Shown: positions 51,197 through 62,782, counted from the stretch's first letter. The stretch: DNA of 64,000 bases from Geodermatophilus bullaregiensis (GCF_016907675.1 NZ_JAFBCJ010000001.1:3968001-4032000); one strand, 5' to 3'. Notes: generated by a model from the letters alone, not told the origin. Numbers and translations: made by a program.

Positions 51197-51231
51197 GGGA
51201 GGGCCGGGACCCGCCGGGTCCCGGCCCTCCC
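51197..51231. terminator. Terminator hairpin between convergent genes
   Basis: GGGAGGGCCGGGACCC (51197-51212) pairs perfectly with 51216-51231 around loop GCC. It serves the DUF5130 gene (stop 51129) and the convergent pepN (stop 51245). Confidence 0.85.
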
Positions 51232-51244
51232 GCGCGCGCGGCCC

Positions 51245-53794
<2,550 letters not shown>

Positions 53795-53926
53795 GCCCGG
53801 CAGCTTCCCACGATCCGTCGACACGCCCGGGACCACGGGGAACAACCGCCCGGCCGGGGCACTTGCCAGCGGACAGCGGTCCGGGCGGGACAGGCGGCCG
53901 GACGACGACGAGAGCGAAGGTGAGCG

Positions 53927-54589
53927 ATGACCGAGGCAGTGCAGAGCGCCCCGACCGCGGCACGGGTGGACTTCTGGTTCGACCCGCTGTGCCCCTGGGC
54001 CTGGCTGACCAGCCGCTGGGTGCTCGAGGCGGCGAAGGTGCGCGACATCGACCTGCACTGGCACGTCATGTCCCTGGCGGTGCTCAACCGCGGCCGCGAC
54101 CTGCCCGAGGAGTACCAGCAGATGATGGAGCAGGCGATCGGCCCCGTGCGGGTGGCGATCGCCGCGGCCCAGCACCACGGCGACGAGGTCCTCGGCGACC
54201 TCTACACCGCGATGGGCACCCTGCGGCACCACGAGGGCAGGGAGCTCGACGAGATCGTCGTCCCGGCGCTGGAGAGGGTCGGCCTGCCGGCGTCGCTGGC
54301 CGAGGCCGCCGGCTCCACCGAGTACGACGAGGCGCTGGAGAAGAGCCACCACGCCGGCATGGACCCGGTCGGCGACGACGTCGGCACCCCGGTCGTGCAC
54401 ATCGACGGCGTCGCGTTCTTCGGCCCGGTGATCAGCAGGGTGCCGACCGGTGAGGACGCCGGCAAGGCCTTCGACGGCGCCGTCCTGCTGGCCAACCTCC
54501 CCGACTTCTGGGAGCTCAAGCGCACCCGCACGTCCGGTCCCGACATGGACTCCGTGCCCGCCGACGCCCTGGAGCTCACCCGCCGCTGA
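53927..54589 (+). CDS. DsbA-fold mycothiol-dependent reductase, Rv2466c-like, CPWA variant
   Basis: A 220-residue thioredoxin-fold protein very like M. tuberculosis Rv2466c: [59 protein letters not shown] and the [19 protein letters not shown] loop. Rv2466c uses a CPWC motif with mycothiol to reduce nitro-compounds. Here the second Cys is Ala (CPWA), leaving one redox Cys (about residue 26). A one-Cys mycothiol mechanism or loss of reductase activity are both possible. ATG start at 53927, in the gap divergent from pepN. Confidence 0.85.
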   Translation: MTEAVQSAPTAARVDFWFDPLCPWAWLTSRWVLEAAKVRDIDLHWHVMSLAVLNRGRDLPEEYQQMMEQAIGPVRVAIAAAQHHGDEVLGDLYTAMGTLRHHEGRELDEIVVPALERVGLPASLAEAAGSTEYDEALEKSHHAGMDPVGDDVGTPVVHIDGVAFFGPVISRVPTGEDAGKAFDGAVLLANLPDFWELKRTRTSGPDMDSVPADALELTRR

Positions 54590-54637
54590 GGTGAGGACCC
54601 CGCTGCAGGGGCCGGACGGTCGCGGCATGCTGAGCGC

Positions 54638-55393
54638 GTGCCGCGACCCGTCCGCCAGCGCGTCCTCGTCACCGGCGCCAGCTCCGGCCTCGGCCGCGGC
54701 ATGGCACAGCGCTTCGCCGCCCGGGGCCGTGACCTGGCGCTCGTCGCCCGGCGCACGCACCTGCTCGAGGAGCTGCGCGACGAGCTGCTGGCCGCCCACC
54801 CCGGCACCCGGGTGGTCACCGCCGCCATGGACGTCGACGACGCCGACGCCGTGGCGTGCGGCGTCCCCGAGCTGGCCGCCGAGCTGGGTGGCATCGACCG
54901 CTTCGTGGCCAACGCCGGGATCGGCAACGGCTCGGCCATCGGCACCGGCGCCGCCGCGGTCAACCGCGCCGTCCTGGCCACCAACGTGCTGGGCACCCAC
55001 GCGCAGTGCGAGGCCGCCGTCGAGCTGTTCCGCGCCCAGGGCGCGGGGCACCTCGTGGTCATCAGCTCCGTGGCGTCGGTCCGCGGCATGCAGGGCAGCC
55101 GCGCCGCGTACGGCGCGAGCAAGGCCGCGCTCAACGCGCTGGCCGAGGGCATCCGCGCCGACCTGCTCGGCACCGGCATCCGGGTGACCACGGTGCTGCC
55201 CGGTTACGTCGCGACTGACATCAACGCCGGCCGCCGCGGCCCGTTCACCGTCGACCTCGACACCGGCGTCGACGCGCTCGTCGCCGCCATCGAGCGCGAG
55301 CCGGTGCGCGCCTACGTGCCCGAGTGGCCGTGGCGGCCGGTCTCGGCGCTGCTGCGCGTGCTGCCGCTGCCGGTGCTCCGCCGCCTGACCTGA
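54638..55393 (+). CDS. Short-chain dehydrogenase/reductase
   Basis: A 251-residue classical SDR: cofactor loop VTGASSGLGRGMAQRF, VARRTHLLEELRDE (Arg after the second strand suggests NADP), NAG in FVANAGIGNG, catalytic Ser in HLVVISSVASVRGM and YxxxK as AAYGASKAALNAL. The C-terminal region (RVLPLPVLRRLT) is basic and hydrophobic, resembling membrane-associated steroid or lipid SDRs, but the substrate is unknown. The GTG start is at 54638, 48 bp after the reductase gene on the same strand. Confidence 0.88.
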   Translation: MPRPVRQRVLVTGASSGLGRGMAQRFAARGRDLALVARRTHLLEELRDELLAAHPGTRVVTAAMDVDDADAVACGVPELAAELGGIDRFVANAGIGNGSAIGTGAAAVNRAVLATNVLGTHAQCEAAVELFRAQGAGHLVVISSVASVRGMQGSRAAYGASKAALNALAEGIRADLLGTGIRVTTVLPGYVATDINAGRRGPFTVDLDTGVDALVAAIEREPVRAYVPEWPWRPVSALLRVLPLPVLRRLT

Positions 55394-55422
55394 CGGACCT
55401 CCCGGCCCCCTGCACGGGGCCG

Positions 55423-56091
55423 CTAGACGCAGATCCGCATCGGCCGGCCGCGGGCGTCGCGCGACCCGTCGCCCAGGCACCGGGCCACGCCGTCGGCCAC
55501 GCGGCGGGCCGACCACGCCGCCGCGCACGCGTCGAGGGCGTCCACGGCGGGGACCCGCGGCGGGGCGGCGGCCAGCGCGGCGTCGACGTCCATCACCGGC
55601 CGCAGCGCGGCCAGCCGCTGCGCCAGCCCGCGGGCGGTGACCTTCGGGTCGGCGACGGCGTCGTCCAGCTCGCGGAACGCCAGCTCGGGGTGCACCTCGA
55701 CGACGTGCTCGAGCGGCGGGTCGCCGAGGGCGTCGTCCAGCGCCCGGATGGAGCGGACCAGCTGGAACGCCTGCGCCGACAGCGACGTCCCGCCGGTGGC
55801 GCCGACCGAGAGCCGGCGGGCCTCGGCGTAGTCGCCGGCACCCAGGACCGCGCGCACCGGTGCGGCGAACACCGAGCTGCCGGCGCGGCCGAGGCACCGG
55901 CGCGCCGCCACGTCGCAGGCCCGGACGCCGTCGTCGGACAGGCCGATCGGCATGTCGACGGCGACCACCTCGACCCCCGGCACGGCGAGGACGGCGGCCA
56001 CGTCGGTCAGCGCCAGCAGCGTCACCGACCGGCCCTCGAGCAGCGCGCCGACCCACGCCCCGCGCCACCCGTCCACCCCGAGCACCGGCAC
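55423..56091 (-). CDS. DUF429 protein (RNase H-like fold)
   Basis: 222 residues of the DUF429 family. The N-terminal LGVDGWRGAWVGALLEGR with its Asp, EVVAVDMPIGLSDDGVRACD, and HVVEVHPELAFRELDD contain the acidic positions of the RNase H-like fold; nuclease activity is predicted in the literature but unproven. GTG 56091 is chosen because longer starts would run into the divergent rpiB start at 56117. The gene is convergent with the SDR (30 bp between stops). Confidence 0.8.
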   Translation of the reverse strand: MPVLGVDGWRGAWVGALLEGRSVTLLALTDVAAVLAVPGVEVVAVDMPIGLSDDGVRACDVAARRCLGRAGSSVFAAPVRAVLGAGDYAEARRLSVGATGGTSLSAQAFQLVRSIRALDDALGDPPLEHVVEVHPELAFRELDDAVADPKVTARGLAQRLAALRPVMDVDAALAAAPPRVPAVDALDACAAAWSARRVADGVARCLGDGSRDARGRPMRICV

Positions 56092-56116
56092 GTCGCGACC
56101 CTGACAGACTCGGGCC

Positions 56117-56608
56117 ATGCGCGTCTTCGTGGGCACCGATCACGCCGGTCTGGAGTTCAAGGAGCACCTCAAGCAGGCGCTCACCGACGCCGGGCACGAG
56201 CCGGTCGACTGCGGTGCCTTCGAGTACGACGCCCAGGACGACTACCCGCCGTTCTGCTTCGAGGTCGGCGAGCGCGTCGTCGTCGAGCCCGGCACCCTCG
56301 GCGTCGTCATCGGCGGCTCGGGCAACGGCGAGCAGATCGCGGCCAACAAGGTGCCCGGGGTGCGCGCCGCCCTGGTGTGGAACCGGGAGACCGCGGAGCT
56401 GGCACGCGCGCACAACGACGCCAACGTCTGCGCGATCGGTGCCCGGCAGCACTCCGTCGAGGAGGCCACCGGGCTGGTGCTGCACTTCCTGGCCGCACCG
56501 TGGAGCGGCGAGGAGCGGCACGTCCGCCGGATCGGCCTGATCCACGACTACGAGCAGAACCGGCACCGCCCGGCCGGCGGCCTGCCCACCCGCGGGGACG
56601 TCGTCTAA
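56117..56608 (+). CDS. rpiB: Ribose-5-phosphate isomerase B
   Basis: A 163-residue RpiB/LacAB enzyme interconverting ribose-5-P and ribulose-5-P in the pentose phosphate pathway. MRVFVGTDHAGLEFKEHL and the anion-hole loop VVIGGSGNGEQIAANKVPGV are diagnostic. The Glu in GNGEQ replaces the Cys of E. coli RpiB and serves as the catalytic base in the M. tuberculosis enzyme. HNDANVCAIGARQHSVEEA completes the site. ATG 56117. The TAA stop interleaves with the TAG stop of the convergent Eis-like gene (CTAA). Confidence 0.95.
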   Translation: MRVFVGTDHAGLEFKEHLKQALTDAGHEPVDCGAFEYDAQDDYPPFCFEVGERVVVEPGTLGVVIGGSGNGEQIAANKVPGVRAALVWNRETAELARAHNDANVCAIGARQHSVEEATGLVLHFLAAPWSGEERHVRRIGLIHDYEQNRHRPAGGLPTRGDVV

Positions 56609-57843
56609 AAGGGGTCGGGGCACCACGGGGTCACCGGCCACGAGAACGCCGTCGCCGCCAGGGTGACCGCCCCGGGGCTGAGCTCGGTGACCCGCCCGGC
56701 CGCGTGCAGCGTGCCCAGCGAGACCCCGCCCAGGTAGACGGCGGCCAGCGCGCCGGCGTCCACGACCAGGTCGGGGTCGAGGTCGGTGCGGCCGCAGTAG
56801 CCACCGGCCGGGTGCCCGGCGACCCGCCAGCGCCCCTCGTTCCAGGGACAGAACTCGTCGCGCACCTCGACCACCAGGTCGATCGGCGCGGGGTAGCGGC
56901 GGGCCGACAGGGCCCGGTCGACGTCGACCAGCCGCAGCCACAGCCCGTCGACCGGCCGGGGGAGCAGGGCGCGCGCGTCGGCCAGCAGGTGGCGCAGCGG
57001 CTCGTCGGCGGAGGCGTGGGGGTACTCGACCGTGCGGACCAGGTCGAGGTCGAGCAGGTACCGCCACAGTGCCGCGTACGCCGGCGTGCCGCGGCCGCGG
57101 ACCTCGTCGACGAGCACCGTGCCGTCGGGCTCGCCGTCGGTGGTCTCCCGCGCGCGGACGCGGTAGGCGGCGTACCCGGTGACCGTGCCGTCGGCCTCGG
57201 TGTGCAGCAGGTGCCGGCGGGCGGTGGCGCCGTCGCGCCGGTCGGCCGGGTCGCGCAGCAGGCGCTGCCACCAGCGCTCGTCGCGCTCGAGCGCGCCGGG
57301 CACCCAGCGGCGCAGCGCCTCGTGCACGCGGGGGGCGGCGGCCCGGTACGCCTCGACGTCGACCGGCGTCACCGTGCCGGTGCCCAGGTCGACGCCGGGC
57401 CGGAACGCCGACCGCTGCGTGCGGCCGGTGAGGTTGCCGCGCAGGGTGGCCGGGGCGTAGCCGAAGCGGCCGTAGATGCCGCCCTCCGAGGCCCACAGCG
57501 CGGCCAGCGGCTCGCGCTGCTGCTCGTGCAGCTCGGTGAGCTGGCGGCGCATGATCGCGGTGAGCACGCCGCGGCGGCGGTGGGTGGGCGAGACGGTCAC
57601 CCAGGTCACGCCGGCGCAGGGGACGACGGCGCCCGGCACGGTGAGCGTGCGGCTGTAGACCCCCGACGTGGCCGCCACCCGGTCGCCGTCCCACAGGCCC
57701 AGCGTCCGGTCGAGCTCCGCGGTCGCCGGCGGGCGCTCGGCGAACGAGGCGTCCGGTTCCTCGCCGAAGACGTCGAACATGGCCTGCGCGAAGGACGGCC
57801 ACTCGTCGGGCGACACGGGGCGCAGCACGGCGGGATCGGTCAC
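56605..57843 (-). CDS. Eis-family GNAT N-acetyltransferase
   Basis: 412 residues, the length of mycobacterial Eis. The first GNAT unit has VTWVTVSPTHRRRGVLTAIM (acetyl-CoA loop) and ALWASEGGIYGRFGYAPATL. A second GNAT-like unit and an SCP2-like C-terminal domain follow, ending in WCPDPF whose free carboxylate acts in catalysis in Eis. Members acetylate amines, including aminoglycosides and protein lysines, and form hexamers. Resistance is not implied by sequence alone. The GTG start is at 57843. Confidence 0.9.
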   Translation of the reverse strand: MTDPAVLRPVSPDEWPSFAQAMFDVFGEEPDASFAERPPATAELDRTLGLWDGDRVAATSGVYSRTLTVPGAVVPCAGVTWVTVSPTHRRRGVLTAIMRRQLTELHEQQREPLAALWASEGGIYGRFGYAPATLRGNLTGRTQRSAFRPGVDLGTGTVTPVDVEAYRAAAPRVHEALRRWVPGALERDERWWQRLLRDPADRRDGATARRHLLHTEADGTVTGYAAYRVRARETTDGEPDGTVLVDEVRGRGTPAYAALWRYLLDLDLVRTVEYPHASADEPLRHLLADARALLPRPVDGLWLRLVDVDRALSARRYPAPIDLVVEVRDEFCPWNEGRWRVAGHPAGGYCGRTDLDPDLVVDAGALAAVYLGGVSLGTLHAAGRVTELSPGAVTLAATAFSWPVTPWCPDPF

Positions 57844-58038
57844 CCCCGCTGTCTACCGGGCCGGTGCGACGCTCCGCGACCGCGTTCCGCCGACCCGTCC
57901 GCGGCGTCCGCGGCCGGCGGCCGGACCGGCCGGCGAGAGGTGCCCCGGCGCGGGCATCGGTAGGGTCCCCCGGGTCGGGCGCGCCGACGGCGTCGTGCCT
58001 CCCGCGCGACCACGTGCCCGGCGGACGGAGGTCCCCGC

Positions 58039-59682
58039 GTGCGCCCGAGGACCGTGCCCATCGCCGTGAGCGCGGTCCTGCTGGCCGCCGGCTGCACCTC
58101 GTCGGCCAGTGGCGGCGGAGGGGACGCCGCGGCCGCCACGGTCGCCACCTCGGCCCTCGACCAGCGGCTCTCCGTGGTCGCCGACGCCGAGCCCGCCGCC
58201 TCCGCGGTGAGCACCAGCCGCGCGCTGTTCGACGAGGCCGGCGTCGTGGTGGTCGCCCCCGACGGCGACCGCGCCGCGACGCTGCTGGGCTCCTCCGCCG
58301 CGGTCGGCCTGGGCGTCCCGCTGCTGCTCGACCCCGAGGGCGACGGCGCCGGGGACGACCCGGTCGCCGCCGAGCTCGACCGGCTGGGCGCCACGACGGT
58401 CCTGGCCGTCGGCGGCGACGCCGCGCCGGGCGGGGCCGACCTCGACGTCGTGACCGTCCCGGCCACCGCCGAGGCCGTCGCCGCCGCCACCGGCCTGGAC
58501 CTCGCCGAGGCCGACCCCGTGCCGGCCGACGGCGACGCGGCCGCCGTCGCGGGGCTCGACCCCGCCGCGCCCGCCGCGCTGCTGCCCGAGGACGCCGACG
58601 CCGCCGAGGGGGAGGCGTCCGGGGAGCTCCCCGAGGTGACCCGCGCCGAGCCGCTGGAGGACACCGTCGTCCTCGCGTCCGGCACGCCGGACTCGCTGGC
58701 CGGCGTCGCCACCGCCCGGGCGGCCGGCGCGCGCGTGCAGCTCACCGGCGGCTCGACCGACCCGCGGGGCTCGGCGGAGGCGGTCGACGCCGTGGCCGGC
58801 GCCGGCACCGTCGTGGCGCTGGGCGCGGGCTTCGCCGACGAGGACGGCCTGGACTGGAAGGTGGAGACGGCGGCCACCGGCGCGCAGCTGCCCGGTGGCG
58901 GGCAGGTGCTCTTCCCGCAGCACTTCCTGGTCGCCCTCTACGGGCACCCGGGCACCGGCGCGCTCGGCGTGCTCGGGGAGCAGGACGTCGCGGCCAGCGT
59001 CCAGCGGGCCCGCGACACCGCCGCGCCCTACGACGCGCTGGTCGACGACGCGACCGTCGTCCCGGCCTTCGAGATCATCGCCACGGTGGCCTCGGAGTTC
59101 CCCACCGAGGAGGGCGACTACTCCTACGAGGCGCCGGTCGAGGAGCTGCGGCCGTGGGTGGACGCGGCCGGGGAGGCCGGCGTCTACGTCGTGCTGGACC
59201 TGCAGCCGGGCCGCACCGACTTCGTGACCCAGGCCGAGCGCTACCGGGAGCTGCTCGAGCTGCCGCACGTGGGCCTGGCCCTGGACCCCGAGTGGCGGCT
59301 GGCGCCGGACCAGGTGCACCTCACCCAGATCGGCTCGGTGGACGTCGAGGAGGTCAACCGGGTGGTCACCTGGCTGGCCGACCTCACCCGGCAGAACGCG
59401 CTGCCGCAGAAGCTCCTCGTGCTGCACCAGTTCCGGGTGGACATGATCCCCGGCCGCGAGCGGGTGGACCTCTCCCGCGACGAGCTGTCGGTCATGGTGC
59501 ACGCCGACGGGCAGGGCCCCCAGGGCAGCAAGCAGGAGACCTGGCGGGTCCTGCACGGCATCGGCCCGGAGGGGCTCGCCTGGGGCTGGAAGAACTTCTA
59601 CGACGAGGACTCGCCGATGCTCACCCCCGAGGAGACGATCGCCCAGGTCTCCCCGCGTCCGGAGCTGGTCACCTACCAGTAG
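58039..59682 (+). CDS. Lipoprotein with cell-wall-binding-repeat-like N-terminus and large C-terminal domain
   Basis: 547 residues with a lipoprotein signal (MRPRTVPIAVSAVLLAAGC, lipobox AAGC). The N-terminal half (about 60-290) resembles cell-wall binding repeat 2 units: VVVVAPDGDRAATLLGSSAA ... RLGATTVLAVGGDA, and again VVLASGTPDSLAGVATARAA. The C-terminal half (about 300-547) looks like a barrel-type domain: VVPAFEIIATVASEFPTEEG, VYVVLDLQPGRTDFVTQAER, VGLALDPEWRLAPDQ, LVLHQFRVDMIPGRER and the closing GLAWGWKNFYDEDSPMLTPE. The acids in this half suggest an enzyme on wall polymers, but I cannot name the reaction. The GTG start at 58039 has GGAGGT upstream. Confidence 0.75.
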   Translation: MRPRTVPIAVSAVLLAAGCTSSASGGGGDAAAATVATSALDQRLSVVADAEPAASAVSTSRALFDEAGVVVVAPDGDRAATLLGSSAAVGLGVPLLLDPEGDGAGDDPVAAELDRLGATTVLAVGGDAAPGGADLDVVTVPATAEAVAAATGLDLAEADPVPADGDAAAVAGLDPAAPAALLPEDADAAEGEASGELPEVTRAEPLEDTVVLASGTPDSLAGVATARAAGARVQLTGGSTDPRGSAEAVDAVAGAGTVVALGAGFADEDGLDWKVETAATGAQLPGGGQVLFPQHFLVALYGHPGTGALGVLGEQDVAASVQRARDTAAPYDALVDDATVVPAFEIIATVASEFPTEEGDYSYEAPVEELRPWVDAAGEAGVYVVLDLQPGRTDFVTQAERYRELLELPHVGLALDPEWRLAPDQVHLTQIGSVDVEEVNRVVTWLADLTRQNALPQKLLVLHQFRVDMIPGRERVDLSRDELSVMVHADGQGPQGSKQETWRVLHGIGPEGLAWGWKNFYDEDSPMLTPEETIAQVSPRPELVTYQ

Positions 59683-59762
59683 GTGGGCCCTCCCGGGTCT
59701 CCCGTTCCGTCGGTGGTCCGTGGTGGACTACCGCCCTCGCCGACGAAGAGGGGTGGTCGCAG

Positions 59763-60770
59763 GTGACCAGCGTGCTGACCGGGGTGTCCGACGAGCTCGA
59801 CCCGCGGCTGCTCGAGCACCGGCGCGAGCTGACCGGGTACTGCTACAGGATGCTCGGGTCGTCGTTCGACGCCGACGACGCGGTGCAGGAGACGCTGGTC
59901 CGGGCGTGGAAGAGCCTGGCCGACTTCGAGGGCCGCTCGTCGCTGCGCTCGTGGCTGTACCGGATCGCCACCAACGTCTGCCTCGACCAGCTGTCCGGAC
60001 GGCAGCGCCGCGCCCTGCCGATGGACCTCTCGGGGTCGTCGTGGTCGCCGGTGGAGGCGTCGCTGGCGGCCAAGCGGCCGGCCGAGGCGTGGGTGGAGCC
60101 GGTGCTCGACCGCCAGGTCCTCCCCGAGGACGGCGACCCGGCCGAGCGGGCGGTGGCCCGGGAGTCGGTGCGGCTGGCCTTCGTCGCGGCGCTGCAGCAC
60201 CTGCCCCCGCGGCAGCGGGCGGTGCTCCTGCTGCGCGACGTGCTGCGGTGGCGGGCCGACGAGGTCGCCGGCCTGCTGGGGACCACCGTCGCCTCGGTCA
60301 ACAGCGCGCTGCAGCGGGCGCGGGCGACGCTGGCGGCGATGGGCGGCACCCCCGAGCCCCGCCCGCTGGACGCCGACTCGCGCGAGCTGCTCGCGCGCTA
60401 CCTCGACGCCTTCGAGCGCTACGACGTGGACGCCTTCGTCGCCCTGCTGCACGAGGACGCCACCCAGCACATGCCGCCGTTCGAGATGTGGCTGGGCGGC
60501 GCCGCCGACATCGGCACCTGGATGCTCGGCCCGGGCAGCGGCTGCCGGGGCTCGCGGCTGCTGCAGACCGAGGCCAACGGCTGCCCGGCCTTCGCCCAGT
60601 ACCGGCTGCGCGGGGACGGCGTGCACGTGCCGTGGGCGCTGCACGTCCTCGAGATCGACGGGGGCCGGGTCCGGCACATCACGAGCTTCCTCGACCTCGA
60701 CACCGGGTTGTTCGTGCGGCTGGGCATGCCCGCCGTCCTCGAGCCCCGGCCGGAGCCCGCCACCCCCTGA
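59763..60770 (+). CDS. ECF sigma factor with SnoaL-like C-terminal domain (SigG-like)
   Basis: 335 residues. Sigma region 2 (about 18-85) includes [20 protein letters not shown] and [20 protein letters not shown]. Region 4 (about 130-190) includes [20 protein letters not shown] and [19 protein letters not shown]. From about 205 comes an NTF2/SnoaL-like domain ([40 protein letters not shown]) that in this group modulates the sigma factor in place of a separate anti-sigma. The closest type is the SigG/ECF41-like actinobacterial group. No anti-sigma gene is adjacent. The GTG at 59763 is the most likely start, with a weak GAGGGG upstream. Confidence 0.9.
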   Translation: MTSVLTGVSDELDPRLLEHRRELTGYCYRMLGSSFDADDAVQETLVRAWKSLADFEGRSSLRSWLYRIATNVCLDQLSGRQRRALPMDLSGSSWSPVEASLAAKRPAEAWVEPVLDRQVLPEDGDPAERAVARESVRLAFVAALQHLPPRQRAVLLLRDVLRWRADEVAGLLGTTVASVNSALQRARATLAAMGGTPEPRPLDADSRELLARYLDAFERYDVDAFVALLHEDATQHMPPFEMWLGGAADIGTWMLGPGSGCRGSRLLQTEANGCPAFAQYRLRGDGVHVPWALHVLEIDGGRVRHITSFLDLDTGLFVRLGMPAVLEPRPEPATP

Positions 60771-60847
60771 CGCGAGCCGGCCACCGCGCCCGCCCCGCCC
60801 GGTCGGCGCGGCGGCCGGACACGGAACGCGCCGGTCCGCCGGTTGCA

Positions 60848-60876
60848 CTCAAGTCGTCCGGGCCGCGGGCCGAAAG
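60848..60876 (+). promoter_or_regulatory. Candidate FliA-type (sigma-28) promoter of the chemoreceptor
   Basis: CTCAAG (60848-60853) and GCCGAAAG (60869-60876) stand 15 bases apart and end seven bases before the GTG at 60883. The sigma-28 consensus is a TAAA/CTCAAG-like -35 box, about 15 bases, then GCCGATA. One base differs in the -10 box. Chemoreceptor genes are classic sigma-28 targets. If it is real, the message is nearly leaderless. Confidence 0.5.
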
Positions 60877-60882
60877 CCCTGC

Positions 60883-62211
60883 GTGCGTCCGACGTCCGCC
60901 GTGTCCGGCACCACCTCCGTCACCTCCCGCCCGTGGGCCACCGTGCCCCGGGGGGTGCGGCTCGACGAGCAGACCTTCGGCACCCGGCACCGGGTCATCA
61001 CCGCGGTGCTCGCAGTGCACCTCCCCGTGTTGGCGGGCATCGGCCTGGCGCGCGGGGTGTCCGGCTGGCTGCTCTGGGGGCAGCTGGCGGTCATCGTCGT
61101 CCTGCTGCTGCTCGGCCGCGCCCTGCCCGCCCAGGTGGCGCGGGCCAGTGCCGTCAGCCTGGGCCTGATGGTCGCCGCCGACGTCCTCCTGCACGTGGGC
61201 GGGGGACTGCAGGACCTGCACATCTGGTTCTACGCGGTCCTCGCGCTCGTGGCGCTCTACCAGATGTGGACGCCGTTCCTGCTGGCCGTCGCCTTCGTCG
61301 CCGTCCACCACGCCGCGATGAGCCTGCTCTCACCCGACTCCGTGTTCTCCGACCACCACGCGCAGCAGAGCCCGGTCCTGTTCGCCCTGCTGCACGCCGC
61401 CTTCCTCCTGGCCGAGGCGACGTTCCTGGCCTACGGCTGGAAGTTCACCGAGGTGGCCGACCGGGCCCGGCAGGCGGAGCAGCTGCGCGCCGACGAGCAG
61501 AAGGCCGCCCAGGTCCGGGCCCAGGAGGAGCTCGCCGCCGAGCGGGTGCGGACCGCGGAGGAGGCCGCCGCCGCGCTCGCCCAGCGCGAGGAGCGGACCG
61601 CGGAGCTCGGGCACCAGCTGAGCGGACTCGTCGCGGCCGGACGGCGGCTGGACGAGAACGTCGGCGTCGCCACCGCCGTGATGGCCGGCCTGCGCGCGGC
61701 CATCGGTGAGATCGCCTCCGCCGCCAGCCAGGCCACGACGACCGCCAACGAGGCCAGCGCCAGCTCCCGGGACAGCGCGCAGACCGTGGAGCGCCTGGCC
61801 GCCACCATGGCCGAGATCGACCAGATCGCCGGCAGCATCTCCACCATCGCCGACCAGACCAACCTGCTCGCGCTCAACGCGACCATCGAGTCCGCCCGCG
61901 CCGGCGAGGCGGGCAAGGGCTTCGCCGTGGTCGCCGGGGAGGTCAAGGACCTCGCCTCCGAGACGGCGCAGGCCACCGAGCGGATCCGCCGCGTCGTCGA
62001 GGCCGTCCGCGGGGACGTCGTCGCCGCCGGCACGGCCCTCGGCAGGGTCCAGGAGGTGATGGCCGACGTGGTGGCGGCGCAGACCACCATCGCGACCGCC
62101 GTCGAGGAGCAGACCGCCTCCACCGCGCAGGCGCAGGAGGCCATCGTCGGGGCCTCGCGGGAGGCGACGGGCATGGCCACCGACCTCCAGCGCATCGTCA
62201 CCGGCATGTGA
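60883..62211 (+). CDS. Methyl-accepting chemotaxis protein with His-rich membrane sensor
   Basis: 442 residues. Residues 35-185 are a roughly six-TM sensor (H104, H113, H142, H143, H171) that aligns gaplessly with the sensor of the GGDEF-EAL protein at 8212. A coiled-coil rich in Ala/Glu/Arg (about 190-250) follows, then the signalling domain with tip [20 protein letters not shown] and [20 protein letters not shown]. There is no HAMP domain and no periplasmic loop large enough for a ligand domain, so the sensor probably detects something in the membrane, such as redox state, a gas or a metal. The GTG at 60883 lies just after a sigma-28-like promoter. Confidence 0.9.
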   Translation: MRPTSAVSGTTSVTSRPWATVPRGVRLDEQTFGTRHRVITAVLAVHLPVLAGIGLARGVSGWLLWGQLAVIVVLLLLGRALPAQVARASAVSLGLMVAADVLLHVGGGLQDLHIWFYAVLALVALYQMWTPFLLAVAFVAVHHAAMSLLSPDSVFSDHHAQQSPVLFALLHAAFLLAEATFLAYGWKFTEVADRARQAEQLRADEQKAAQVRAQEELAAERVRTAEEAAAALAQREERTAELGHQLSGLVAAGRRLDENVGVATAVMAGLRAAIGEIASAASQATTTANEASASSRDSAQTVERLAATMAEIDQIAGSISTIADQTNLLALNATIESARAGEAGKGFAVVAGEVKDLASETAQATERIRRVVEAVRGDVVAAGTALGRVQEVMADVVAAQTTIATAVEEQTASTAQAQEAIVGASREATGMATDLQRIVTGM

Positions 62212-62235
62212 GCGCGCCGCCGGGTGTTGTGTCCT

Positions 62236-62254
62236 GATACCCCCTGGGGGTACC
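62236..62254. promoter_or_regulatory. RicR/CsoR-type copper operator
   Basis: TACCCCCTGGGGGTA (62238-62252), a perfect palindrome fitting the RicR motif TACCC-N5-GGGTA. One more arm base on each side mismatches and the next matches. It is 30 bases upstream of the DUF4396 ATG, a good position for repression by a copper-sensing CsoR-family protein. No csoR/ricR gene is in the window. Confidence 0.7.
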
Positions 62255-62281
62255 TTCGGTCCGTCGACGGAGGAGGACGAC

Positions 62282-62782
62282 ATGCACACGCAGCACGACA
62301 CGGCGCGCACCGCGCACGACCACGCCTCGGCGCCCGGCAGCGGGCCGGTCAGCTGGGCGATGGCCGCGCAGGCCACGCTGCACTGCCTCACCGGCTGCGC
62401 CATCGGTGAGGTCCTCGGGATGGTGATCGGGACGTCGGTGGGCCTGTCCACCGGGGCCACGGTGGCGCTGGCCGTCGGGCTGGCCTTCGTCTTCGGCTAC
62501 GCGCTCACCATGCGCGGCGTCCTGCGGGCGGGCCTGCCGCTCCGGCGGGCGCTGCAGGTGGCCCTGGCCGCCGACACCGTCTCGATCACGGTGATGGAGG
62601 TCGTGGACAACGCCGTCATGGTGTCCGTGCCGGGGGCGATGGAGGCCGGGGTGTCCTCGGCGGTGTTCTGGCTGTCACTGGCCGGCGCGCTCGCCGTGGC
62701 CTTCGTGGTCACCCTCCCGGTCAACCGCTGGCTCATGGGCCGCGGCAAGGGCCACGCGGTCGTGCACGCCTACCACCACTGA
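62282..62782 (+). CDS. DUF4396 membrane protein, probably copper-linked
   Basis: 166 residues. A His-rich N-terminus (MHTQHDTARTAHDHASA) is followed by about four TM helices with the DUF4396 pattern: ATLHCLTGCAIGEVLGMVIG (two Cys and a His in a membrane segment), FGYALTMRGVLRAG, ALAADTVSITVMEVVDNAVM and WLSLAGALAVAFVVTLPVNR. It ends in His-rich AVVHAYHH. The Cys/His/Met pattern could bind copper. With the upstream copper-type operator, a role in copper handling is likely but unproven. GGAGGAGG precedes the ATG at 62282. Confidence 0.82.
   Translation: MHTQHDTARTAHDHASAPGSGPVSWAMAAQATLHCLTGCAIGEVLGMVIGTSVGLSTGATVALAVGLAFVFGYALTMRGVLRAGLPLRRALQVALAADTVSITVMEVVDNAVMVSVPGAMEAGVSSAVFWLSLAGALAVAFVVTLPVNRWLMGRGKGHAVVHAYHH

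Noticed and set aside
53795-57802. A 4-kb open extension upstream of pepN in the same frame
   Set aside because: The family starts at GTG 53794, and the extension is antisense to the DsbA-like, SDR and rpiB genes.
56605-57843. Calling the Eis-like protein an aminoglycoside resistance gene
   Set aside because: Family membership alone does not show aminoglycoside acetylation; most environmental homologues are untested.
57864-59762. Long plus-strand frame leading into the sigma factor
   Set aside because: It overlaps the lipoprotein at 58039 in another frame. Sigma region 2 begins just after GTG 59763.
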